From assembly GCA_017461825.1 (NCBI GenBank), contig JAFTXB010000159.1, positions 1-5,409 on the forward strand: DNA of 5,409 nt, read 5' to 3'. Below the pieces are notes generated by a model that saw nothing but the letters and a program-made list of their open reading frames with translations, ran no database searches and was not told the DNA's origin. The position numbers and the translations under genes were made by a program. The stretch is from Clostridia bacterium (GTDB lineage Bacteria > Bacillota > Clostridia > Oscillospirales > CAG-272). Below, piece after piece: positions 1-5,169 of the stretch (positions are counted from its first letter, which is position 1; every line of letters starts with the position of its first letter).

Positions 1-168
1 CCATTTGTAGTAGGACGGAAGAACTGGCTGTTTGCAAACTCCGTCAAGGGTGCGCAGGCGAGCGCGGTCATCTATTCTCTTGCCGCCACAGCTATGGCAA
101 ACGGATTGAATGTGGAACAGTATTTTACCGACGTCCTTTCCTCAAACGACCGCAGGTTGCCGTGGTAA
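1..168 (+). CDS. IS66-family transposase, C-terminal fragment (5' end outside window)
   Basis: The frame is open from base 1 and ends at a TAA at 166-168, giving 55 residues. The segment RKNWLFANSVKGAQASAVIY followed by SLAATAMANGLN matches the C-terminal signature of IS66 transposases (TnpC), normally close to GRKNWLF-GAxASAxIYSLxxTAxANGL. This DDE-type enzyme cuts and joins the ends of the element. After that signature only about 16 residues remain, ending in LPW. Family members commonly carry a somewhat longer tail that also ends in LLPW-like residues, so the tail may be naturally short or carry a small internal loss. The catalytic residues lie upstream of the window, so activity cannot be judged. 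It is the only gene here reading on the + strand. Family assignment is confident; intactness is unknown. Confidence 0.87.
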   Translation, partial: PFVVGRKNWLFANSVKGAQASAVIYSLAATAMANGLNVEQYFTDVLSSNDRRLPW

Positions 169-188
169 GACGGATGTGTTTTGAGAGG

Positions 189-265
189 ATATAGCAGATA
201 AACCGTATATGGCAAATAAACTATATACAGCAATAAACAATATATAGCAAATAAACTATACAGCA
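189..265. repeat. Degenerate 18-bp tandem repeat, about four units
   Basis: Four head-to-tail units share the consensus ATATAGCAAATAAACTAT: 189-206, 207-224, 225-241 (17 bp, one base short) and 242-259. A partial fifth, ACAGCA, follows at 260-265. Units 2 and 4 differ at one position; units 1 and 3 are more diverged. Each good unit begins with ATAG or ATGG and ends with CTAT, so the ATAG-type units have short inverted 4-base ends. The block lies between the transposase stop codon and the terminator at 285-313 and contains no gene. I do not recognise the repeat. It could be a slippage-derived microsatellite or a protein-binding array near the IS end. Confidence 0.75.
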
Positions 266-284
266 GTTTTGCTTATAAATTTGA

Positions 285-313
285 GACCGCTCCGATTTCG
301 GGGCGGTCTTTTT
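285..313 (+). terminator. Intrinsic terminator on the + strand, downstream of the IS66 transposase gene
   Basis: A 10-bp stem (GACCGCTCCG at 285-294 paired with CGGGGCGGTC at 299-308, including one G-T pair) closes an ATTT loop and is followed directly by five T residues at 309-313. This is a classic Rho-independent terminator for + strand transcription, so it would end the transposase transcript. On the - strand the stem is followed by TCAAATTT rather than a T-run, so it would be a poor terminator for the AraC-type gene that converges on it. Confidence 0.85.
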
Positions 314-346
314 GGGGCTGTATACGCGAGATTATTTGGGGGTTAC

Positions 347-373
347 CACACGCCCTGCAAAATTGGGCATGTG
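347..373. repeat. Imperfect inverted repeat between the IS end and the AraC-type gene
   Basis: CACACGCCC (347-355) pairs with GGGCATGTG (365-373) with one mismatch, leaving a 9-base loop. On the + strand it is followed by CCG and six T residues at 377-382, so it resembles a second + strand terminator. On the - strand no T-run follows. It starts 13 bases past the stop codon of the AraC-type gene and could still be a weak transcript end or a 3' stabilising hairpin for that gene. Its role is undecided. Confidence 0.45.
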
Positions 374-386
374 CCGTTTTTTGATC

Positions 387-1154
387 CTATTTCCGATACT
401 CCGCTGGGGTACAGCCGACTGCTTCGCGGAAGCGCTTGCCAAAGTAGCTCGAGCTTTCAAAGCCGCACATACGTCCAACCGATTCCACCGATGCGGTGCT
501 GTATTTGAGAAAACGTTTCGCTTTTGCGATGCGGATGCGGTTGAGCTCTTCCATAACGGTTCCACCGCGTTCACGCTTGTAACAGCGACAAAGCGCAAAG
601 CGGTCAACCCCTACCTCCTCAGCAATGAGATCAAGTGTCAGAGGCTCGGCGTAACGTCGCTCAAGCAAGCGGTTGACACGCTCCGAAAGATGCACGGTGG
701 GAGTTAAGATGGCATCAAACAGCTCCATCACAAAGGTATAACCCGCAGTTGAACGTGAAAGGATCGTGCTATCCCCTACCGAAAAGCGATACAATTGCTC
801 ATGCTCGCGGTTGAGATCGGCTGGAACACGAAAGCGCATATAATCGCCGACACCCAAATGATCCAGCATCGCATCACTCATCAAAAAGGTACACCACGCC
901 GTTGCAAAGTTTTTTCCCTCGTAGCTGTGCGGCACACCTGCTCGAATGAAAACGCCCTCGCCTGCACTTAACTCAAAGCGATCCTCTCCAAAACGAAAGC
1001 TTCCCTTTCCCGTCTTCAGCCATAAAAAATGATGAGAATTAAAACCCTCCGGCCTTAACATGGGATCTTGATGATCGTTATCTCCCACGGTCGTCAAAAC
1101 GAATGGAAAAACAGCATCGGTGTCGCGTTTGATCTCGGCAAACATCCTCATCAT
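387..1154 (-). CDS. AraC/XylS-family transcriptional regulator with N-terminal cupin-like sensor domain
   Basis: This 255-residue protein has the usual AraC length and layout. Residues about 15-110 form a cupin-like ligand-binding domain: a glycine-rich turn near 47-55, then GEGVFIRAGVPHSY at 65-78, the typical jelly-roll pattern. Residues about 155-255 carry two helix-turn-helix motifs. The first is around LTLDLIAEEVGVDRFALCR (172-190). The second is around SVGRMCGFESSSYFGKRFRE (225-244), followed by the characteristic GCTPAEYRK end. Such proteins bind promoter DNA and usually respond to a sugar or other small molecule; the ligand here is unknown. The start is 5 nt after the stop of the upstream HTH gene. 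No strong Shine-Dalgarno site is visible, only AGAAAG, so translation is probably coupled. Three in-frame ATGs (codons 1, 2 and 4) make the exact start uncertain. No adjacent transport or enzyme gene on this side suggests a target. Confidence 0.9.
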   Translation of the reverse strand: MMRMFAEIKRDTDAVFPFVLTTVGDNDHQDPMLRPEGFNSHHFLWLKTGKGSFRFGEDRFELSAGEGVFIRAGVPHSYEGKNFATAWCTFLMSDAMLDHLGVGDYMRFRVPADLNREHEQLYRFSVGDSTILSRSTAGYTFVMELFDAILTPTVHLSERVNRLLERRYAEPLTLDLIAEEVGVDRFALCRCYKRERGGTVMEELNRIRIAKAKRFLKYSTASVESVGRMCGFESSSYFGKRFREAVGCTPAEYRK

Positions 1155-1159
1155 ATGCG

Positions 1160-1579
1160 TTATTTCTTTCTGTGAAAAGCGGAAATACCGAGACAGGTCA
1201 GTCCAATGCCAAGCATGGTAACCGCGTCTTTGGGATCCATGCGATCCATAAAGGACAAAACAGTGACAGCGATTCCCATAGCAAGCGCAACGGTGCGGCA
1301 GATCAGCTTGAACAGATCCTGCTCACGCTCGACCTGCTTGGTACGGGTGATATCGTCGTAAGCGTGCACAGAAAAGTGTCCCTCTGCCAGTTCTTCCGCC
1401 GTAACACCAAAAAGCTCCGCCAATGCGGCAAGCTGTTCGGCATTGGGAGCAGTGCTTTCGCATTCCCATTCTTCCACCGTACGCTCGGCAACATCCATAT
1501 GCTCGGCAAGCTCCGCCGCCGTCATTCCCTTTTTTTGTCTCAATTCCGCAATCGCATGTCCAATCGGTTTCTTTTCCAT
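1160..1579 (-). CDS. XRE-family helix-turn-helix protein with two C-terminal membrane helices
   Basis: This protein has 139 residues. Residues about 7-62 form an XRE/Cro-type HTH domain: IAELRQKKGMTAAELAEHM, then the recognition-helix region VAERTVEEWECESTAPNAEQ, then LAALAELFGVTAEEL. The C-terminal part has two hydrophobic stretches, about 90-110 and 117-135, separated by a short charged loop (DRMDPKD), and ends in basic HRKK. This predicts a regulator tethered to the membrane by a helical hairpin, with the DNA-binding domain in the cytoplasm. The start is well supported: GGAGGGGGAGC lies directly before the ATG, and a near-consensus promoter is just upstream. It is the first gene of a two-gene unit with the AraC-type regulator. 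Its target and signal are unknown; XRE proteins often repress their own promoter. Confidence 0.85.
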   Translation of the reverse strand: MEKKPIGHAIAELRQKKGMTAAELAEHMDVAERTVEEWECESTAPNAEQLAALAELFGVTAEELAEGHFSVHAYDDITRTKQVEREQDLFKLICRTVALAMGIAVTVLSFMDRMDPKDAVTMLGIGLTCLGISAFHRKK

Positions 1580-1611
1580 GGCTCCCCCTCCATTTGCTTT
1601 TTTCGGTTTCT

Positions 1612-1640
1612 ATTGTATCACTTTTTGATCGATTTGTCAA
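1612..1640 (-). promoter_or_regulatory. Sigma-A-type promoter for the XRE-AraC regulator pair
   Basis: Read on the - strand, TTGACA (1635-1640) and TACAAT (1612-1617) are separated by exactly 17 bp, which is a perfect -35 box and a 5/6 -10 box. Transcription would begin near 1605, leaving a leader of about 25 nt before the ATG at 1579. This leader includes the GGAGGGGGAGC ribosome-binding site. Confidence 0.85.
1617..1629. promoter_or_regulatory. Candidate operator: small inverted repeat in the promoter spacer
   Basis: ATCA-CTTTT-TGAT is an inverted repeat with 4-base arms and a 5-base centre, lying between the -10 and -35 boxes. Its size and position would suit an XRE-type repressor controlling its own gene. 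The arms are short, so chance is a real alternative. Confidence 0.3.
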
Positions 1641-1739
1641 CCCAAACCGTCCAAATCCTGCCCACTCTCTTTTCATCTCAACCACAAGAACCGGAACCGC
1701 TATATTGAGCATCTTGAAAAGCATCCATAACGCAAAGCA

Positions 1740-1767
1740 AACGCCCGACAGCACAAAGTCGGGCGTT
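1740..1767 (-). terminator. Hairpin terminator candidate at the end of the CHR-ribokinase-small protein operon
   Basis: AACGCCCGAC (1740-1749) pairs perfectly with GTCGGGCGTT (1758-1767) around an 8-base loop. On the - strand it begins 18 nt after the stop of the 91-residue protein gene and is followed by TGCTTTGCG, an interrupted T-tract. It is therefore a likely but not textbook intrinsic terminator. On the + strand the following CGTTTATTC is also only moderately T-rich, but no + strand gene ends here. The rest of the 206-bp gap between the two - strand units (1580-1785) holds the XRE promoter and nothing else I recognise. Confidence 0.7.
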
Positions 1768-1785
1768 CGTTTATTCATGGCAAAT

Positions 1786-2061
1786 TCAATTGTTTTGTTT
1801 TTCAATCTCCCATAATTCATCAATCGATTTGAAGTTGTTGGGGAACAAAAACACAGATGTTTTGCAATACGTTTCGATCATCGGCTCACCGTTTTCATCA
1901 AGCTCATTATAGTTCACTACATATTTATTCCATTTTACAACACGATACGTTAACGAGGTATATGTTTTTGTACCGCCGTCATCATACTTCCCATATGCAA
2001 ACGGCAAAAAAAGGACAACTAATAATACGATAACGATACCAATGATAATAGTTTTTTTCAT
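1786..2061 (-). CDS. Small putatively exported or membrane-anchored protein of unknown function
   Basis: This protein has 91 residues. The start MKKTIIIGIVIVLLVVLFLP is a lysine-tipped hydrophobic segment of about 17-19 residues, typical of a signal peptide or an N-terminal anchor. FAYGKYDDGG follows, with a possible cleavage after AYG; there is no lipobox cysteine. The exposed part is polar, contains YTSLTYRVVKWNK (34-46), and ends with FPNNFKSIDELWEIEK (73-88). From memory, small clostridial proteins with a similar DGGT-x-YTxLTYxxVKW and NFKSIDELW pattern are common, but I know no assigned function. AAGGGG (2071-2076) gives a good ribosome-binding site before the ATG. The gene starts 14 nt after the ribokinase stop and is probably the last gene of that transcript. 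The single cysteine (66) gives no clue. Confidence 0.78.
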   Translation of the reverse strand: MKKTIIIGIVIVLLVVLFLPFAYGKYDDGGTKTYTSLTYRVVKWNKYVVNYNELDENGEPMIETYCKTSVFLFPNNFKSIDELWEIEKQNN

Positions 2062-2075
2062 AAAATAATTCCCCT

Positions 2076-3011
2076 TTAAAACCGATGCTCCCCAATGGTG
2101 TGCGTTTTGAGGAAATTCTCCACCTCATCGGCACTTGGAATCGACACCGCCGCACCCGCACGGCTGACCGTAATTGCCGACACAGCACCGGCATATCTCA
2201 CCGCGCGGTCAAGCTCCCAGCCTTCGCAAATCTTGGAGCAGATACCGCCGATAAAGCTGTCACCAGCCGCCGTGGTATCAACGGTCACGACCTCATAGAT
2301 CCCCGCAAAATGCACGTCATCCTCCACGCCGTAAGCACAGCCGTGCTTGCCAAGTGTTACAATGGCGTTTTTGCATCCCAAGCCGCGCAAAGAAGCAATG
2401 ACCTCGCGCGCAGATGCATCGTCCACAGGTGCAATGCCTGTGATCAACTCCGCCTCAAATTCATTGGGGATCATCAAATCGATGTATCGGTACAGCTCAC
2501 GGTCCACATCCTTTACAGGTGCGGGATTGAGCACCACAGTCTTACCAAGCTCATGCGCAAGCTTTGCGGCAGCAAGCACCGACTCGGTGGGAATCTCATA
2601 CTGCATCACCAAAATATCCGCCCATGCGAAAAGATCGCGCTTTGCATCGATCACCTCGGGCGTAACGAACCCGTTCGCGCCGACATCCAAAATGATATGA
2701 TTGTCCCCTCCGCACACCGTGATAACAGCTGCGCCCGTAGGCGCGTCAACGCGCAACACCTCACTGCCGTCCACACCGCAGTCAGCAAGATTTTTCAGTG
2801 CAAGATCGCCGGAAAGATCGGTTCCAACCGCCCCCAGCATCTTGACTTCACAGCCCGCTTTTGCGATCGCAACCGCCTGATTGACCCCCTTGCCGCCAAA
2901 ATTCATGGCAAAGGAATCGCCCGTGATGGTCTCTCCCAATTTTGGAAGACGGTTGGTGTGAATCACATAATCTACATTGATACTTCCTACAACAAGTACA
3001 TGTTTGCTCAT
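2076..3011 (-). CDS. rbsK: Ribokinase (PfkB family)
   Basis: Ribokinase phosphorylates D-ribose at O5 with ATP in the cytoplasm, feeding ribose into the pentose phosphate pathway. The 311 residues match the family length. Visible motifs in order are GSINVD (9-14), GGKGVNQA (39-46, PfkB signature 1), the MQYEIP segment with E139, NPAP (162-165), NEFEAELITG (183-192), and DTTAAGDSF (245-253), where D251 is the expected catalytic base. The sugar-contact positions known from E. coli RbsK (D16, K43, N46, E143, D255) appear preserved as D14, K41, N44, E139 and D251. The C-terminal TVSRAGAAVSIP (281-292) fits the monovalent-cation loop. AAAGGA precedes the ATG and abuts the stop codon of the upstream CHR gene, which lies 16 nt away. 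No ribose transporter or isomerase gene is adjacent, so another pentose or nucleoside-derived ribose could be the source. Confidence 0.9.
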   Translation of the reverse strand: MSKHVLVVGSINVDYVIHTNRLPKLGETITGDSFAMNFGGKGVNQAVAIAKAGCEVKMLGAVGTDLSGDLALKNLADCGVDGSEVLRVDAPTGAAVITVCGGDNHIILDVGANGFVTPEVIDAKRDLFAWADILVMQYEIPTESVLAAAKLAHELGKTVVLNPAPVKDVDRELYRYIDLMIPNEFEAELITGIAPVDDASAREVIASLRGLGCKNAIVTLGKHGCAYGVEDDVHFAGIYEVVTVDTTAAGDSFIGGICSKICEGWELDRAVRYAGAVSAITVSRAGAAVSIPSADEVENFLKTHTIGEHRF

Positions 3012-3027
3012 TTTAAAAAATCCTTTC

Positions 3028-3600
3028 TTATATCGAATACATTACCATCCCGAGCCCTGCCGATATGAGAATCAGCAATATCGGTGAAAGTGGTTTTTTT
3101 CTGATTTTTTTTGTGACGGCAGCAGCTACAGCAATCATGAAAAAAATGATCAAGCCCTTTATATCGGGTATCACGGTACTGTCAATGTTCTTGAAAGAAA
3201 AAAGCGTACTCATAAGCATCGTAATTGCCGTTGCCAATATCAACCCAACCACACAAGGACGGATACTCCCCAGAAATGCCTGTACTCCTTTGTATTTCAA
3301 AAAGTTACGTATCAAAGCAGCAATGATCAGTATGATGATAAAAGAAGGCAGTACCACGCCGAGCGTTGCGAGAAACGAGCCGAGAATGCCGCCCTGCATG
3401 GAGCCTACAAAGGTTGCCATATTCACGGCGATCGGCCCGGGCGTTGATTCCGATACGGCTATCATATTCAGCAGTTCTTCCTCGGTGAGCCAACCGTGCA
3501 TCAAAACCTTTTCTCTTATGAGAGAGATCATAGCATATCCTCCGCCAAAGGATACCGCACCGATCTGTAAAAAGGTAAGGAACAGTTCAAGGTATATCAT
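3028..3600 (-). CDS. chrA: Chromate transporter family (CHR) protein, short-chain, second of a pair
   Basis: This 190-residue integral membrane protein has one CHR domain. Its signatures are FGGGYAM (18-24) and ESTPGPIAVN (51-60), the hallmark CHR motif. Hydrophobic stretches near 71-97, 108-133, 148-163 and 171-189 are consistent with several membrane helices. Full-length CHR transporters carry two such domains; short-chain members are usually encoded in adjacent pairs and are thought to work together, as with YwrA/YwrB in Bacillus subtilis. Characterised CHR proteins export chromate, but in anaerobes the physiological substrate is often unproven, so the exact substrate is inference. The start overlaps the preceding gene by 4 bp (ATGA), and AAAGGAGG (3608-3615) gives a very strong ribosome-binding site, which supports this ATG. 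It aligns end to end with its neighbour, indicating an old tandem duplication. Confidence 0.88.
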   Translation of the reverse strand: MIYLELFLTFLQIGAVSFGGGYAMISLIREKVLMHGWLTEEELLNMIAVSESTPGPIAVNMATFVGSMQGGILGSFLATLGVVLPSFIIILIIAALIRNFLKYKGVQAFLGSIRPCVVGLILATAITMLMSTLFSFKNIDSTVIPDIKGLIIFFMIAVAAAVTKKIRKKPLSPILLILISAGLGMVMYSI

Positions 3601-4172
3601 TTGTCAGCCTCCTTTCTCCCTCGGAGCGAACCGATCAGATATACGAACAAGCCAACCGCTCCCGATATGAGAATATAAAATATCGTAGAGAAGCTGACAG
3701 AGAACACAGAAAACGCCACCATACAAGTGATAACAATAGAAAGAATAACAATATTAAACGGTGTTTTCTTCATCTGCTTTAGCATTTTCAGCCCCGCCGA
3801 AAGGATCAGCCAAATCACGCAGACCTGTATTCCTCGGAATGCATACGATACGAGGGTAAACGAGAGAAACGCATCAAAAAATAGCGATATCGCATATATG
3901 ATGATAAAAGACGGGATACACACCGCCACAGTTGCTATAAGCGCGCCGAAAAAGCCAAGCATTTTGTAGCCGATATAAGTTGCGGAATTAATCGCGATCG
4001 GCCCCGGTGTGGACTCTGCAATCGCAACCATATCAAGGAATTCGTTTTTTTCGATCCATTTCTTTTTGGATACGAATTCGTTTTCGAGAAGGGCTATCAT
4101 AGCATAACCGCCGCCAAAGGTAAATAACCCGATCTTTAACATTATAAAAAACAGGTTAAGGTACTTTTTCAT
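3597..4172 (-). CDS. chrA: Chromate transporter family (CHR) protein, short-chain, first of a pair
   Basis: This 191-residue membrane protein has a single CHR domain. FGGGYAM (19-25) and ESTPGPIAIN (53-62) are in the same places as in the downstream partner. Long hydrophobic stretches follow at about 71-98, 113-130, 138-160 and 164-182, and the tail is charged (LRGRKEADK). The first domain carries a more basic loop (VSKKKWIEKNE, 34-44) than its partner, which may reflect division of labour in a heterodimer. The start is supported by GAGGGAG (4177-4183) and by a promoter about 40 bp upstream. The stop overlaps the start of the second CHR gene, so the two are translationally coupled. The predicted role is anion (chromate or sulfate-like) transport across the cytoplasmic membrane; the substrate is not established by the sequence. 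Confidence 0.88.
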   Translation of the reverse strand: MKKYLNLFFIMLKIGLFTFGGGYAMIALLENEFVSKKKWIEKNEFLDMVAIAESTPGPIAINSATYIGYKMLGFFGALIATVAVCIPSFIIIYAISLFFDAFLSFTLVSYAFRGIQVCVIWLILSAGLKMLKQMKKTPFNIVILSIVITCMVAFSVFSVSFSTIFYILISGAVGLFVYLIGSLRGRKEADK

Positions 4173-4211
4173 TAAACTCCCTCTTTCACCCCTAATTCTT
4201 TTAACAGCCTC

Positions 4212-4240
4212 ATTATACCATAATTTTTACAAAAAGTAAA
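4212..4240 (-). promoter_or_regulatory. Sigma-A-type promoter for the CHR-ribokinase operon
   Basis: On the - strand TTTACT (4235-4240) and TATAAT (4212-4217) are separated by 17 bp, giving a perfect -10 and a 4/6 -35 box. Transcription would start near 4205, leaving a leader of about 33 nt before the first CHR gene, too short for a riboswitch. Two short inverted repeats overlap it: ATTAT-ACC-ATAAT (4212-4224) over the -10 box and TTTAC-AAAAA-GTAAA (4226-4240) over the -35 box. They could be regulator sites. Confidence 0.75.
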
Positions 4241-4273
4241 TAGGGCAGCGTTTTTTTTGCATATTTCCTATCT

Positions 4274-5149
4274 TTAGTAGATGGGAACCGCTTGCGTATG
4301 TGCTACCACAAATCCGCTGATCTCAGCCGCTTTTTTCATACACTGTTCAATCGGTTGTTTATTAAGATATGATGTTAACCACGCCGCAGCAAAGCTATCT
4401 CCTGCGCCGACCGTTGAAACAACAATATCTCCAATGGATTTTTGATAGTATGACTTACAGTCCTTTGCGGAATAAGCATAAGATCCGTCCTTTCCAAGTG
4501 TGATGAGGATCACCTCAAGTTGAGGATATGCTTTGGACAATGCCATTGCAATCGCCTCCGGAGTGCCGGTATCCGGAACATATCCACTCAGAGAGCGCAA
4601 AAGAGGCTCTTCTTCCATACTGACCTTTAAAATTGTGGCATGGCTCAAGCAAAAATTTACAGAGTCCGAATCATAACAGTTTGGGCGAAGATTGACATCA
4701 CATATGATATTGCGAAAATTGCAATGAGACACAAGCTCACGAACTGCCTGTTTGGAAACCGACTCACGTTGTATCAAGGTTCCGAAATACAGAGCATCAT
4801 AATGTTCCTGATTAAACGCAGAAAAATCCGTGTTATCAAGTTCGATATGATCATACGCAACCCCACGCAATACATTATAATGTGGAATTGCATTTTCATC
4901 CAAGGTTACAATACACTGTCCCGTGGGTCTGTCAGTTTTCTTAATATAACGGCGATCCACGCAAAATTCAGCCAAGGCTTGAATGGCTTCGTCACCCAAC
5001 GTATCATTCCCGATTGCCGAAATCAACGTGCTTTCTGCACCGCATAGAACGGCATGAGCCGCAAAGTTAAGCGGTGCGCCGCCAATTGTCTTTTTATCGG
5101 GATAAACATCCCATATGATCTCTCCAATCGAAAGTATTTTCTTTTTCAT
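4274..5149 (-). CDS. PfkB-family carbohydrate kinase, fructokinase-like
   Basis: This 291-residue cytoplasmic kinase would transfer phosphate from ATP to a sugar or sugar derivative. Motifs in order are GEIIWDVYPD (9-18), IGGAPLNFAAH (22-32, equivalent of PfkB signature 1), GNDTLGDEA (47-55), DVNLRPNCYD (151-160), ITLGKDGSYAY (216-226), and STVGAGDSFAAAW (245-257), the PfkB signature 2 with D251 as expected catalytic base. The IGGAPLNFAAH and DVNLRP patterns resemble fructokinases more than ribokinase, but the substrate cannot be fixed from sequence alone. AAGGAAG lies a suitable distance before the ATG. The gene starts 20 nt after the stop of the metallophosphoesterase gene, so the two are probably co-transcribed. 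No clear hairpin with a T-run follows its stop in the 101-nt gap before the first CHR gene, so transcripts may run on into the next operon. Confidence 0.87.
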   Translation of the reverse strand: MKKKILSIGEIIWDVYPDKKTIGGAPLNFAAHAVLCGAESTLISAIGNDTLGDEAIQALAEFCVDRRYIKKTDRPTGQCIVTLDENAIPHYNVLRGVAYDHIELDNTDFSAFNQEHYDALYFGTLIQRESVSKQAVRELVSHCNFRNIICDVNLRPNCYDSDSVNFCLSHATILKVSMEEEPLLRSLSGYVPDTGTPEAIAMALSKAYPQLEVILITLGKDGSYAYSAKDCKSYYQKSIGDIVVSTVGAGDSFAAAWLTSYLNKQPIEQCMKKAAEISGFVVAHTQAVPIY

Positions 5150-5169
5150 TTTTTCGCTTCCTTTTCAAG

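Larger units (their letters stand above)
1..346 (+). mobile_element. Right end of an IS66-family insertion sequence (boundary uncertain)
   Basis: The transposase C-terminus at 1-168 shows that the left edge of the window lies inside an IS66-type element. Many IS66-family ends start with GTAA. The - strand reads GTAACC from 346 leftwards (GGTTAC at 341-346 on the + strand), so 346 is a candidate outer end. The next 8 bases, CACACGCC, would then be the candidate target duplication, since IS66 elements usually duplicate 8 bp. The tandem repeat and the + strand terminator would fall inside the element. The left end is not in the window, so neither the inverted repeat nor the duplication can be confirmed. 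The boundary is inference; presence of the element is well supported. Confidence 0.45.

Noticed and set aside
312..707. A 131-codon + strand open frame overlapping the end of the AraC-type gene
   Set aside because: Most of it is antisense to the two helix-turn-helix motifs, it starts inside the terminator T-run, and it shows no domain.
1323..1823. A 166-codon - strand open frame with a hydrophobic stretch, spanning the gap between two operons
   Set aside because: It runs through the hairpin at 1740-1767 and the XRE promoter, and overlaps the small exported protein gene and the XRE gene in another frame. The hydrophobic stretch alone is not enough to call a gene.
2085..3068. A 327-codon + strand open frame covering the whole ribokinase gene
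   Set aside because: It is antisense to a gene with all ribokinase motifs, its translation is rich in scattered H, R and C with no recognisable domain, and no ribosome-binding site precedes it. It is a by-product of codon use on the other strand.
3065..3670. A 201-codon + strand open frame opposite the second CHR gene
   Set aside because: It lies antisense to a well-supported membrane protein gene, and its translation shows no motif and no start signal.
3060..3674. A 13-bp direct repeat, CCGATATGAGAAT, at 3060-3072 and 3662-3674
   Set aside because: Both copies encode the same ILIS residues near the C-termini of the two homologous CHR proteins, so shared ancestry explains it.
4240..4273. 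A possible terminator after the PfkB-type kinase, around the T-run at 4251-4258
   Set aside because: The T-run is on the + strand, while the kinase is on the - strand. The best - strand stem, ATAGG with CCTAT, is only 5 bp with a loop of more than 20 bases.
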